64,000 nt of DNA from Photorhabdus caribbeanensis (GTDB lineage Bacteria > Pseudomonadota > Gammaproteobacteria > Enterobacterales > Enterobacteriaceae), in NCBI RefSeq assembly GCF_018448885.1, contig NZ_RCWB01000023.1, positions 24,716 through 88,715 on the forward strand. The letters run 5' to 3'. The translations under genes were made by a program, and so were the position numbers. Numbering within the stretch: position 1 is the first letter of the stretch; the number at the start of each line of letters is the position of its first letter. Below, one piece after another: positions 18,813-27,953 of this stretch. The notes under the pieces are model-generated. The model saw only the letters and a list, made by a program, of their open reading frames with translations. It was not told the DNA's origin and ran no database searches.

Positions 18813-19811
18813 ATGGACAGCGTTAAAAACCAGAAAAGTTCTGAGCCGTTGTTAATTGTTAAAGAATTGGACGTGACTTTTAGTACCCCAGATGGCGATG
18901 TTACAGCGGTGAACAAGCTAAATTTTGATTTACGCGCAGGGGAAACATTAGGAATTGTAGGGGAGTCCGGTTCTGGCAAATCACAAACTGCTTTCGCTTT
19001 GATGGGGCTACTTGCCAGAAACGGCAAAATTGGCGGTTCCGCTATTTTTAATGGCAGGGAAATTCTTAACCTGGAAGAAAAACAGCTTAACCGCATGAGA
19101 GCGGAAGAGATATCAATGATATTTCAGGACCCAATGACATCTCTCAATCCTTATATGCGTATCGGCGATCAACTTACAGAAGTTTTGATGTTGCATAAGC
19201 ATATGAGTAAAAGTGAGGCATACCTTGAATCGATTCGGATGCTGGATGCCGTCAAAATGCCAGAAGCGCTTAAGCGAATGCGGATGTATCCGCATGAATT
19301 TTCTGGTGGAATGCGTCAGCGTGTGATGATCGCGATGGCGTTGTTATGTCGTCCAAAATTATTGATTGCTGACGAACCGACAACCGCACTTGATGTCACA
19401 GTTCAGGCTCAGATTATGACTTTACTGAATGAGCTGAAACGGGAGTTTAATACCGCGATTATTATGATTACTCACGATTTGGGGGTAGTTGCCGGTATTT
19501 GTGACAAAGTGTTGGTGATGTACGCAGGGAGAACAATGGAATATGGCTCAGCTCGTGAAGTGTTTTATCAACCAACCCATCCTTATTCCATAGGCCTGCT
19601 TAGTGCTGTTCCACGTCTTGATGGTGATGAAGCGTCGTTGACGACTATTCCCGGAAATCCTCCTAACTTATTACGATTGCCCAAAGGGTGTCCGTTCCAG
19701 CCACGCTGTCAGTTTTCAGTAGGCCGTTGTGTAGATTGTGAACCGGGGTTAGAGACATTTGGCAACGGGCGTTTGCGAGCTTGCTTTAAGGCACCGGAGG
19801 AATTGGTATGA
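18813..19811 (+). CDS. oppD: Oligopeptide ABC transporter ATP-binding protein OppD
   Basis: Cytoplasmic ATPase of the Opp importer, 332 residues. Walker A is GESGSGKS, the signature is FSGGMRQRVMIAMALL, and Walker B is LLIADEPTTALD. The C-terminal extension with CPFQPRCQFSVGRC carries the cysteines found in the peptide/nickel subfamily, which bind an iron-sulfur cluster in some members. Its stop overlaps the start of oppF by 4 bases (ATGA). Confidence 0.96.
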   Translation: MDSVKNQKSSEPLLIVKELDVTFSTPDGDVTAVNKLNFDLRAGETLGIVGESGSGKSQTAFALMGLLARNGKIGGSAIFNGREILNLEEKQLNRMRAEEISMIFQDPMTSLNPYMRIGDQLTEVLMLHKHMSKSEAYLESIRMLDAVKMPEALKRMRMYPHEFSGGMRQRVMIAMALLCRPKLLIADEPTTALDVTVQAQIMTLLNELKREFNTAIIMITHDLGVVAGICDKVLVMYAGRTMEYGSAREVFYQPTHPYSIGLLSAVPRLDGDEASLTTIPGNPPNLLRLPKGCPFQPRCQFSVGRCVDCEPGLETFGNGRLRACFKAPEELV

Positions 19812-20809
19812 GCCCGATTGAAGAAAGACGTGTGCTGCTGGAAGTAGCAGATCTAAAAGTTTACTTTGATATCAAAGATGGCAAACAGTGGTTCTGGCAA
19901 CCAACAAAATCCTTGAAAGCGGTTGATGGCGTTACATTAAGGTTATATGAAGGGGAAACTCTTGGTGTGGTTGGTGAATCCGGTTGCGGTAAATCGACTT
20001 TTGCTCGTGCAATTATCGGATTGGTCAAGTCTTCTGGTGGTTCAGTAACTTGGTTGGGAAAAAGCCTGCTGGATATGGATGATAAACAGTGGCGGGATAT
20101 TCGCAGTGATATCCAGATGATATTCCAAGATCCATTAGCATCCTTAAACCCGCGAATGACGATTGGCGATATTATCGCTGAGCCACTGCGCACTTATCAT
20201 CCAAAGATGAAAGAGTCGGAAATGAAAGAGCGGGTAAAAGCAATGATGATGAAAGTTGGATTACTGCCGAACCTGGTTAACCGTTACCCGCATGAATTCT
20301 CTGGTGGTCAGTGTCAACGTATCGGGATTGCTCGTGCACTTATTCTTGAACCTAAGTTGGTGATTTGTGATGAGCCGGTATCTGCACTTGATGTATCCAT
20401 TCAGGCTCAGGTAGTGAATCTGTTGCAGGAATTACAACGGGAAATGGGGCTGTCGCTGATTTTTATCGCCCATGATTTGGCGGTGGTTAAGCACATATCT
20501 GACCGTGTACTCGTGATGTATTTAGGGCATGCGGTGGAATTGGGCACTTATGATGAGGTTTATCATAATCCACAGCACCCTTATACCAAAGCGTTGATGT
20601 CAGCAGTGCCGGTGCCTGATCCAGATAAAGAACGAAATAAACACATTGAATTGTTGGAAGGTGAATTGCCGTCACCCATCAATCCGCCATCAGGATGTGT
20701 TTTCCGTACTCGTTGTCCAATGGCAGATCCTGAATGTGCTAAAACACGGCCATTGATGGAAGGGAGTTTCCGCCATGCCGTGTCTTGTTTGAAGGTTGAT
20801 CCGTTGTAA
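19808..20809 (+). CDS. oppF: Oligopeptide ABC transporter ATP-binding protein OppF
   Basis: The second ATPase of the importer, 333 residues, with Walker A GESGCGKST, signature FSGGQCQRIGIARALIL and Walker B LVICDEPVSALD. The C-terminal cysteine-containing oligopeptide-transporter extension GCVFRTRCPMADPEC is present. It is translationally coupled to oppD. In E. coli yciU and cls follow; here an 8-kb minus-strand island begins 154 bases downstream. Confidence 0.96.
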   Translation: MSPIEERRVLLEVADLKVYFDIKDGKQWFWQPTKSLKAVDGVTLRLYEGETLGVVGESGCGKSTFARAIIGLVKSSGGSVTWLGKSLLDMDDKQWRDIRSDIQMIFQDPLASLNPRMTIGDIIAEPLRTYHPKMKESEMKERVKAMMMKVGLLPNLVNRYPHEFSGGQCQRIGIARALILEPKLVICDEPVSALDVSIQAQVVNLLQELQREMGLSLIFIAHDLAVVKHISDRVLVMYLGHAVELGTYDEVYHNPQHPYTKALMSAVPVPDPDKERNKHIELLEGELPSPINPPSGCVFRTRCPMADPECAKTRPLMEGSFRHAVSCLKVDPL

Positions 20810-20888
20810 TTGCTGATGACGTTGCCATATTAGATGGTGTGCTTCACTGGGTTTTTACATTGAGGCATCCTTGATAAACCATAAATAT

Positions 20889-20947
20889 GAGAGTTGCTTT
20901 TTTGGTTCTGCTTGGGATTCAGGCATATATCAAAATTGGCAACTCTC
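20889..20947. repeat. Inverted repeat in the oppF-island junction
   Basis: GAGAGTTGC at 20889-20897 is perfectly complemented by GCAACTCTC at 20939-20947 across 41 bases. It lies between the convergent oppF and the ABC-F gene and could be a long-loop terminator or the edge of the inserted segment. Neither strand has a clean T-tract after the second arm. Confidence 0.35.
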
Positions 20948-20963
20948 GCTGGTTTAGCCGTAA

Positions 20964-22727
20964 TCAATTCAAGTTCAGTAATTTATTGATTTCATTGATT
21001 TCCTTATGCCATATAGTTTGAAGATCAGGTTTCTGATGCTTATTCTTTCGTTTCTTATCTTCTTGCAACAATTCTTCAAGCTCAAAGAGGCGTTTTAATA
21101 ATTCATCGTCGTTCTTGTCATTAACTGGCACAGACTGAACTGATGAATTTTTAGGTTCATAGTGATTATTGATAGACGTATCTGAATACATACTTTTGTA
21201 AGCTGAATTTGAATCGTTGTACTCGATAAGTTTACCGTTATTGATGACAAAAAAACGGTTACACACTTTTTCCAGAAACTCACGATCATGGGAAACCAAA
21301 ATGAGTGTTCCTGGATATGCTCGAAGCTGTTCTGCTAGCTCAGTTTTGCCAATAAAATCGAGATGGTTAGTTGGTTCATCCAGCATAATGATATGACTAT
21401 CAATTAGAGATATCCCCAATAATAGGACTCGAGCTCTTTCGCCACCACTTAATGTTTCAATCTTGGAAAATAAACGGTTATAAGTGAATCCGGCTTTTAT
21501 TAATGCTTTCTTGCAGGTTTCATTATCAACTGATACACCAGCAAAATCACAGTACATTATTAAAGCATCAATTAATGAATATTTATCATCGAGTCTGTGT
21601 AACGTCTGATCGTAATAGGCCATTATTGCTTTAGGATGGATCTGGATTTCTGAAATGTTATCAACAGGAGTAATATAATTATGCCAAACATATTCTAAAA
21701 AGGTAGATTTCCCACATCCATTCTCACCAAGGATGGCAATACGATCACCTGATGTTGCAGTAAAGTCAGTAATATTGAATAATTTTAATGTGCTGTTTTT
21801 AAGTTGGACATTAAAATTGTTTATATCAATAATCTTGTTGGCAGGGAGAGATCTTCCAGGGAATGTTAAATACCAAGGATAGTCATCTATCGTTTCGCAT
21901 TGTTGTTCTTTTAATTTATCAATTCTTTTAAACATAGATTGAGCTTTTTTGGAAAGGCTATTACTGTCATAGTTTTTACCCCATGTAGCCAACTGTTTTG
22001 CGCTTGATTCGAGTCGGCGTATCTCCTGCTCCTCAGCGGCATGTTGTAATTGTAAGGTGTCTTCAAGTTTCTGGTGTTCGATTAGTGCATTGCTACATGG
22101 GTAGCCGTATTTATAAAGGGTATTATTGGAAATAATCCAACTGCAATTTGTTACGTTGTCTAGCAGTCTTCGGTCATGTGATACGGTGATTAAGCATCCT
22201 TTCCAAGTTGATAAAAATTGTTCAAGCCAAAGCATGGTGGGTAAATCAAGATGGTTGGATGGTTCATCTAGTAAAAGAGTATTTGGTTCCAGAAGCAAAG
22301 CCCGTGCAATCAAAATTTTCGTTTTTTGTCCACCACTCAAGCTTGAGCATTTCATATGAAAATGCTCACTTCTGAAACCAATGCCAGTAAGTACAGTTTC
22401 AGCTTTCCAGCCACTGGAATAACTTTCATCACAAGGCAACACGGATAATGTAGCGTCTAGTAAACTGAAATCCAATAAAGAATCGGGAAAATGTTGCTCA
22501 ATCATATAGAATTTCAGGTTATTGGCATGTGTTACTGTGCCGCTATTAGGTGAAAGATTTTTAGAAATAATCTTTAGCAAAGTAGATTTGCCAGAGCCAT
22601 TAAACCCGATCAGACCTACTTTATCATTCTGGTTTAACGATACAGATAACCCCTTAAACAGCTCGTTTTCTGAGCTTTGGTAATGTATATTTTCAGCAGT
22701 AATGAATGTTTGATTCTTATTTTTCAT
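20964..22727 (-). CDS. ABC-F ATPase, probable ribosome-protection or self-resistance protein
   Basis: A soluble protein with two ABC ATPase domains and no membrane segments, the ABC-F architecture. Domain 1 has Walker A GFNGSGKST, signature SLSGGQKTK and Walker B LLLDEPSNHLD. Domain 2 has GENGCGKST, LSGGERARV and MLDEPTNHLD. A charged linker between them (about residues 230-300 of the 587-residue form) would be the arm that reaches into the ribosome. I start it at ATG 22727, where AGAGG lies upstream and the ATG overlaps the MFS stop; a longer frame to 22817 lies inside the MFS gene. Antibiotic-resistance ABC-Fs protect ribosomes, while housekeeping ones (Uup, EttA) do not. Its place as the last gene of a peptide-modification operon suggests producer immunity. 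Confidence 0.85.
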   Translation of the reverse strand: MKNKNQTFITAENIHYQSSENELFKGLSVSLNQNDKVGLIGFNGSGKSTLLKIISKNLSPNSGTVTHANNLKFYMIEQHFPDSLLDFSLLDATLSVLPCDESYSSGWKAETVLTGIGFRSEHFHMKCSSLSGGQKTKILIARALLLEPNTLLLDEPSNHLDLPTMLWLEQFLSTWKGCLITVSHDRRLLDNVTNCSWIISNNTLYKYGYPCSNALIEHQKLEDTLQLQHAAEEQEIRRLESSAKQLATWGKNYDSNSLSKKAQSMFKRIDKLKEQQCETIDDYPWYLTFPGRSLPANKIIDINNFNVQLKNSTLKLFNITDFTATSGDRIAILGENGCGKSTFLEYVWHNYITPVDNISEIQIHPKAIMAYYDQTLHRLDDKYSLIDALIMYCDFAGVSVDNETCKKALIKAGFTYNRLFSKIETLSGGERARVLLLGISLIDSHIIMLDEPTNHLDFIGKTELAEQLRAYPGTLILVSHDREFLEKVCNRFFVINNGKLIEYNDSNSAYKSMYSDTSINNHYEPKNSSVQSVPVNDKNDDELLKRLFELEELLQEDKKRKNKHQKPDLQTIWHKEINEINKLLNLN

Positions 22728-23946
22728 GAACAGCCTCTTTATTCCTGAAAAAAACCACAAATATTGCCGCAAAAATAGCCAGTAAGAATTCCCAAAAATA
22801 GATATTTTGGACATCAATGTTTTTACCTTGGTAATTCATCAATAAGTATATGGCCAATATGCCTATGCCGGATAGCCCATTGAAGGTTGATTGTAGCCGC
22901 CCTTGATAGGCTGGATCACTCATTATTTGAGCTAGGGTAATTGATAGTGCCCAACTGGATAAACCAAACCCAACTAGGAAATAAATAGGATATGCCAAAA
23001 AAGTGTTTGAGTTTTTTGATAAGAAAAATAATGAAAATGCCATTATTACCAACAGGCAAAAAATGGTGTTCTTCATGGATATTATGCGGCATAGAATAGG
23101 CGAGAAGAAGCCACCAAACAGAACGCCAGTGGAATACAGTGCTTCGAGAACGGCAAATATATCTGTACCAGCATGTAATACTTCATTGGTGTAAGGAACC
23201 AACAAAATTGGAACAGTCATTAAAATTACCATTATAAACATTTGTATTGTGTAGGTGCTGATCAGTTCTTTCTTTTGGCTAATGTATCTGATAGATTCAA
23301 TGTAGTCATTGATGAAAGAAGATTTTTGTGACTGATCTATTCCATAACATGCACTGTTATTACATTTCATAAAGTGGTTCAGTATACCAGAAATAATGAA
23401 GAATAATCCACCAAGAGCTAATGTTCCTGTCATTCCAAGATGTATTATTAAGAAACCGCTTATACCCATGCCGATGATTGTTCCAAATTCATAAATCATA
23501 TCGACGGTAGCGTTTGCGTTGATAAGATCTTTTTCTGGCACAACCCCACGTATTAAAGGAATCGCCGCTGGCATATAGAAAGAAATAAAGATCCCTAATA
23601 TTGAAAAAAGAATGAAAATATTGGGTTCGAAACCAAGACCTTCAAAAATCGTAAAGATAAGAACGGCAGCGCCTCTAATAGCATTAGATATGATAAGGAG
23701 AGTCTTTCTGTTGAATTTATCAGCGCAAACACCAAAAAAAGGCCCAAAAATTATGCTGGGCATCCAGATAAAAAACATCATTAACGCAACGTCACTGATT
23801 GAGTTACTCCGATGATAGACTAACCATGATAAAGTTATATAATTCAATCCATTACCTACGGTGGCTAAAAAACCACTCAGAGAAAAGAGAAGGTAAGGTT
23901 GAATGGTGAAAAGGTGCAATCTATCACTTAGTTCTTTTTTTAACAT
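22717..23946 (-). CDS. MFS exporter (MFS_3 type)
   Basis: A 409-residue transporter with about 12 hydrophobic segments, similar in layout to EntS-like and macrolide-efflux MFS exporters (for example LSGFLATVGNGLNYITLSWLVYH, then a charged loop CADKFNRKTLL matching the MFS loop 2-3 motif). It lies 4 bases after the JmjC-type gene and its stop overlaps the ABC-F start by 11 bases (ATGAAAAATAA), so all three are translationally linked. I infer that it exports the peptide product of the cluster; substrate identity cannot be read from sequence. Base composition is very AT-rich, unlike the opp genes next to it. Confidence 0.85.
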   Translation of the reverse strand: MLKKELSDRLHLFTIQPYLLFSLSGFLATVGNGLNYITLSWLVYHRSNSISDVALMMFFIWMPSIIFGPFFGVCADKFNRKTLLIISNAIRGAAVLIFTIFEGLGFEPNIFILFSILGIFISFYMPAAIPLIRGVVPEKDLINANATVDMIYEFGTIIGMGISGFLIIHLGMTGTLALGGLFFIISGILNHFMKCNNSACYGIDQSQKSSFINDYIESIRYISQKKELISTYTIQMFIMVILMTVPILLVPYTNEVLHAGTDIFAVLEALYSTGVLFGGFFSPILCRIISMKNTIFCLLVIMAFSLFFLSKNSNTFLAYPIYFLVGFGLSSWALSITLAQIMSDPAYQGRLQSTFNGLSGIGILAIYLLMNYQGKNIDVQNIYFWEFLLAIFAAIFVVFFRNKEAVHEK

Positions 23947-23950
23947 GAAA

Positions 23951-24766
23951 CTATCCTATTTTTTTGAATCCATTGCTGAGCCAGAAGATTTTTGATCCAA
24001 AATACTTTTTTTTCTTTGCACCGAATTGCAATCTTTGAATAAATTGTGGCATTGATGTAACTATATCGTCCAGAAACATTTTCAGATTATGTTCGTTTAC
24101 GGTGCTATGGATAAAAGTCACTGACGCTTCTATCGTTCTTGCTTGATGCCACCATTTTTGTGGAAAGTAGATGAAATCTCCTTTTTCAAGACGAACGATA
24201 TAATAGGGAATATTCAATATAGCTAGCTCATCCTCATGATAAAATTTTCCTTCTTCTAGTTTGAATTCCGGTGGTACAAGTATAAATTCTTTTATTCCTT
24301 CTAATTGGCCTACTACTCCATTAACATTCATCATGTCTTGGTGCATATTTGTTATTGTACCTTTGGATGACATAAGTAACCAAGGACAAATAGCTAATTG
24401 ACCAACTAAAGATAGAGAAATGTTTTTTATTTCAGTATGTTCCGGTAAAATATAACTGGTATTTAGATCTGGATAAGTATAAAAAGGCTGCCATGACCAA
24501 TTTCCTAGGTTTTTGATACCATTCTTTATGCGAAATATATAATCTTTGATATCAATTTCTTCTAAATGAGAACCATTAATTTTATCTTCAATCATTATAC
24601 GATCTTCGCCGAATGTATCACTAATATACTGAAACATATCTTCATGAAATAAAGACCATTTACAGCAATATTTCTTTATTAGGAAACAGTCGGCAAGGAG
24701 ATTTCTACAATCTTTAGTTATATTATAGTGTTCTTCTGACTCGAAATGTAAAATTGTATTATTCAT
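23951..24766 (-). CDS. JmjC/cupin_8-type iron(II)/2-oxoglutarate oxygenase (second copy)
   Basis: A 271-residue protein that I read as a non-haem iron oxygenase of the JmjC (cupin_8) group. The metal triad is visible: His142 and Asp144 in TNMHQDMMN and a distal His207 in FPQKWWHQA, in the usual beta-barrel context (GIKEFILVPP between them, then LEKGDFIYFP). Such enzymes hydroxylate side chains of peptides, proteins or tRNA. I start at ATG 24766, which overlaps the upstream stop as ATGAATAA and has GAGG upstream; the longer frame begins with TTG without a ribosome site. It shares only the fold-level pattern with the other JmjC protein of the cluster, so the two probably act on different residues. 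Confidence 0.8.
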   Translation of the reverse strand: MNNTILHFESEEHYNITKDCRNLLADCFLIKKYCCKWSLFHEDMFQYISDTFGEDRIMIEDKINGSHLEEIDIKDYIFRIKNGIKNLGNWSWQPFYTYPDLNTSYILPEHTEIKNISLSLVGQLAICPWLLMSSKGTITNMHQDMMNVNGVVGQLEGIKEFILVPPEFKLEEGKFYHEDELAILNIPYYIVRLEKGDFIYFPQKWWHQARTIEASVTFIHSTVNEHNLKMFLDDIVTSMPQFIQRLQFGAKKKKYFGSKIFWLSNGFKKIG

Positions 24767-25583
24767 GAAATACCTCAAATCCTTCAAGAGTTACAAATTT
24801 CATTTGGTGAAGTAAAAATGAGCCCATATCAGTTAAGTTGATTGAGTCATTAAAAAGATGTAAAGTTTCAATCAGTTTTTTCTTATGACTTTCTATTCTG
24901 CAGCAGTCTATTTTTGGGTTACTTTCATTAATATTCTTGTGTCTTGTATAGAGTATTATTCTTGATAAAACAAAAGCGGAGTGATATACGCCTATTGCTG
25001 GCCTATCATAGTTCCTAAATGGACTTTTTATTAAATTTTTTGATATTACTAATGGATCTACTAATTGTTTGATATACAGATCAATATGGGACATTTCATG
25101 AATTAAATTTTCCATATAATCAATGACTTCCCAGTGTTTCTTGGGGGCTATAATAATGGTTCCGAGAAATTTAATTGAAGAGGATGCGATAAAATTATCA
25201 CATTTCACAATCAAAATATCATTAATATACAAATTCATTGCATAAGATAAATTTTCATTACTCATACAAATGTTATTTATTGCCACCAGAGTTTTTTTAT
25301 ATATTTCTTCGTCATCACAATACTCGAATTTTGATAAGTTATCATTTTGTTCAACCATATTTTTGTTGATTAACTTTATGGTATAATCATATTTATTCTT
25401 ATTTTCTAATGAGTATAGCTTTACTTTTTTTTTCCATTCTTCTCCTTTATTATCTAGCAAAGCAGTATCACAATTAATTGAGTTTAAGCTATATTGCTGA
25501 TATTTGTTCCAGAGATTAACCTGAAAATCTATCACATTCTTATTAATTATGATAGAAAACAGCTCGCGTTTAGTGACAGTCAT
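24759..25583 (-). CDS. HExxH-motif protein, putative peptide-modifying enzyme
   Basis: A 274-residue protein that carries HEMSH at residues 162-166, preceded by an amphipathic helix (YMENLIHEMSH) and followed about 30 residues later by DRPAIGVYHSAFVLSR. That spacing of HExxH, an Arg-Pro and a third histidine is what I recall from HExxH proteins found in RiPP clusters (the 'HEXXH motif' family), some of which are iron/2-oxoglutarate enzymes rather than proteases. A metalloprotease that removes the leader is the alternative. ATG 25583 is chosen because GGAGAG precedes it; a TTG at 25598 is also in frame. It overlaps the end of the ThiF-like gene by 14 bases and the next gene by 8. Confidence 0.72.
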   Translation of the reverse strand: MTVTKRELFSIIINKNVIDFQVNLWNKYQQYSLNSINCDTALLDNKGEEWKKKVKLYSLENKNKYDYTIKLINKNMVEQNDNLSKFEYCDDEEIYKKTLVAINNICMSNENLSYAMNLYINDILIVKCDNFIASSSIKFLGTIIIAPKKHWEVIDYMENLIHEMSHIDLYIKQLVDPLVISKNLIKSPFRNYDRPAIGVYHSAFVLSRIILYTRHKNINESNPKIDCCRIESHKKKLIETLHLFNDSINLTDMGSFLLHQMKFVTLEGFEVFHE

Positions 25584-26544
25584 AATATTGCTCTCCAATT
25601 AGTTCCAAACTCGTAGGATTTAATATTTTTCTTTTGTTGAGTAATTCTACAGGAGTAAAAGGGTAGAAATAGCTAATGATGCTATTCGATAATATTGATG
25701 CAAGTAAAGAATTAGTTGAAGCGATAGAGCCCTGAATTGTGGTGGCTTTTATTTTTTTGTATTCTGATATTGATGATATGTAATTCTCTATAGATGATGT
25801 GTTGTCTAATAAGGGCCCTGCACTAACGATATCATAACCAACTGCCCCATAGATAATTGGAATGTTATGCTTTAGTGCATATCTGGCTGTATATATAGAA
25901 GAAATGATAACAGGAGTGTCTATGGATGAAATTATTATATCTACCTTTTTTGAAAAGAAATCAAGAGATTCTTCTGAGTCTAGTTTTTTTATATGGATAT
26001 TTATTTTTAATTCTGAATTTATTTTCTTCAGTTTTTTTTTAAGAGCTGTTACCTTGAATTCACCAATGTCGCAATTGTCAAATGCGAATTGTCTATTTAA
26101 ATTAGTTATATCAACTTTGTCATAATCTATCAGCGTTATTTCACTAAAACCTGATGTGGCAAGACAGATAGCAATATGAGATCCAATTCCACCACACCCA
26201 ATAATAAGAGCATGCAAGTCTTTTTTAAATTTAAAGGGAACTTCGATAGTGGATAAATGATAATTTAAAAATTCATAGCTTTTTTCCATTGAGGTTTCTT
26301 TATAATCATCTAAGTACGAAATAATCAATTTTGTATCTTTTAGTTTACTATAAATTTTTTGGATTAAATTATCTTTGCTGACAAGTTTCTTTATATGTTC
26401 TTCATCTATTCCTTGCCTTAAAGACTCTATAAAAGAAATTATCTTTTCTGATTTCTCTTGAATTTTTAATTCATAAGAATTCTTGCCGTGAAGAAGCAAT
26501 GAATTATCTTTTATTATTATGGCTGCGTTAAGTTTATATATCAT
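25570..26544 (-). CDS. ThiF/MccB-like E1 adenylating enzyme with RRE-like N-terminus
   Basis: A 324-residue E1-like protein. Residues 110-250 hold the ThiF Rossmann fold: GCGGIG at 116-121, LIDYDKVDITNLNRQ at 138-152 (acidic ATP/Mg residues and the Arg finger) and ISSIDTP. Residues 1-80 (a few beta strands, then helices; it includes LNAAIIIKDNSLLLHG) look like the winged-helix peptide-recognition element found at the front of many RiPP enzymes. Family members such as MccB and PaaA activate carboxylates of a ribosomal peptide with ATP, giving an adenylate that is cyclised or trapped. No zinc CxxC pair is evident, which is unusual for ThiF proper. It starts inside the end of the preceding gene (11-base overlap). 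Confidence 0.82.
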   Translation of the reverse strand: MIYKLNAAIIIKDNSLLLHGKNSYELKIQEKSEKIISFIESLRQGIDEEHIKKLVSKDNLIQKIYSKLKDTKLIISYLDDYKETSMEKSYEFLNYHLSTIEVPFKFKKDLHALIIGCGGIGSHIAICLATSGFSEITLIDYDKVDITNLNRQFAFDNCDIGEFKVTALKKKLKKINSELKINIHIKKLDSEESLDFFSKKVDIIISSIDTPVIISSIYTARYALKHNIPIIYGAVGYDIVSAGPLLDNTSSIENYISSISEYKKIKATTIQGSIASTNSLLASILSNSIISYFYPFTPVELLNKRKILNPTSLELIGEQYYDCH

Positions 26545-27910
26545 TTGAATTTACCTTTCGTGTTATATATTCACCTATAGTCATGAGAGTTTCTTCGGAT
26601 AGATCTTTTGTGCAGAAATATCCTGTTGGAAAAATAAAAAGAGGAATATATGCGCATTGTTGTCTCAGATGTAGATCAATCAAAGAAAATATCTTTTCTT
26701 GAATTAATCTGTCACTACAGAATATGAGTTGTGAATAATATTTTTTTATCTTATTAAGGTGTTTTTCTGAGGTGATACCACGACTTATGTCTGTTTTTAT
26801 TAATAGTATAGGAGAGCATCTTAGTGATTTTCTTATCTCAAATCGTAGGTGAGTTCTAGATACCCATTGACCATAATTATCTTCCTTTATTTCTAAAATT
26901 ATATTAAACTCTGAAAGTTGTCTCTTTAGATATAATAGTATTTCTTTGTTAGGATAAAAATCCTCATAGGCTATACTAAGATGAAAAGGTAAATCTAATT
27001 TTTGAGCGGATGTTGATTTATTTTCAATGTAGGGAATATCATAGATATAAAGGTATGAATCTATAGGGTTTAACATATTGTTAAACTTTTCATCTATAGC
27101 TTTTTTATTAATACATGTTGTTAATATATGTTTAACATTTTCATCTAGAATGAAGAATTCAGTGCCTGGCGTGAGTAATGTAATTAATTTCTCTTCGTTT
27201 TTTTTGAAATTAATATCATGACAATTATTTCTATAAAAATTTAAGTCAAGCCCTGTATCACAGCTAACATCTATATCATTTTTTCGAAATCTCTCGGCAT
27301 ATTTATCATCCTCAATAAGCATGTAATTTATAGTGCTGATAATATTTTTATTTTCACATAACTTGTAGAATCTATTTGTTGTTAATTTATATTTTTGGTT
27401 GTTAATTTCAGATATTTTATATGGGCCGGCAGTAATATCTTTATGTTTTTTGTGCATTGGAGATATATTTATTACACATAGATAATTTAAGAAGAAGACG
27501 TCTTTATATTTAAGCTCTATTGTTAGAGTATATTTTTTTATGCTCTTGATTCCCAAGTAATTTGATTCAAAATTAGAAAATTTTTCATAACCTTTTATTG
27601 CTGTAAGTAATTTATTATAGCGATTGTTTTTATCTCTACAGATGGTCCTTATTGAATGACAATAATCTTCTGCTGTAACTTTTTCACCATTACTCCAATA
27701 AATATCATTCCGGATATTTATGGTTATGATTTTACCACTTTTATTCATGAAATAATCCCTTGCGGCGAGACAAATGATCTCTTTTCCTTTTTCATAAAAT
27801 AGAGGCAAAGCAGTTTTTAGAAATATTTGCTCACCACTGTAATCACTGACGGAAAATAATTCTGGATTATATGGAAAGCTATCTACTCCGATATTAATGC
27901 TGGTTTTCAT
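26534..27910 (-). CDS. OppA-like (SBP family 5) protein without a signal peptide
   Basis: A 458-residue protein with the fold pattern of family 5 peptide-binding proteins: an N-terminal VDSFPYNPELFSVSDYSGEQI, then IRNDIYWSNGEKVTAEDYCHSIR, which aligns with the KWSNG...TAHDFVYSWQR block of the OppA genes nearby, then AGPYKISEINNQKYKLTTNRFY. It lacks any signal peptide or lipobox, so it should stay in the cytoplasm. It also lacks the N-terminal HTH of SgrR-type regulators. It is encoded 44 bases after the JmjC gene with its own GGAGT site. I infer it binds the precursor peptide or an intermediate, but function is unknown. It is not simply a truncated OppA. Confidence 0.7.
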   Translation of the reverse strand: MKTSINIGVDSFPYNPELFSVSDYSGEQIFLKTALPLFYEKGKEIICLAARDYFMNKSGKIITINIRNDIYWSNGEKVTAEDYCHSIRTICRDKNNRYNKLLTAIKGYEKFSNFESNYLGIKSIKKYTLTIELKYKDVFFLNYLCVINISPMHKKHKDITAGPYKISEINNQKYKLTTNRFYKLCENKNIISTINYMLIEDDKYAERFRKNDIDVSCDTGLDLNFYRNNCHDINFKKNEEKLITLLTPGTEFFILDENVKHILTTCINKKAIDEKFNNMLNPIDSYLYIYDIPYIENKSTSAQKLDLPFHLSIAYEDFYPNKEILLYLKRQLSEFNIILEIKEDNYGQWVSRTHLRFEIRKSLRCSPILLIKTDISRGITSEKHLNKIKKYYSQLIFCSDRLIQEKIFSLIDLHLRQQCAYIPLFIFPTGYFCTKDLSEETLMTIGEYITRKVNSNDI

Positions 27911-27953
27911 ATTAACTCCAGTTATAATATTTTATATTGTATGATAATCAATT

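Noticed and set aside
22727..22817. Longer N-terminus for the ABC-F protein
   Set aside because: It would lie inside the MFS gene; ATG 22727 has a ribosome site and the classic coupled overlap.
26534..27910. A decayed third oppA copy
   Set aside because: The frame is intact over 458 residues with its own ribosome site and the protein starts without a signal peptide, so it looks like a functional gene rather than a remnant.
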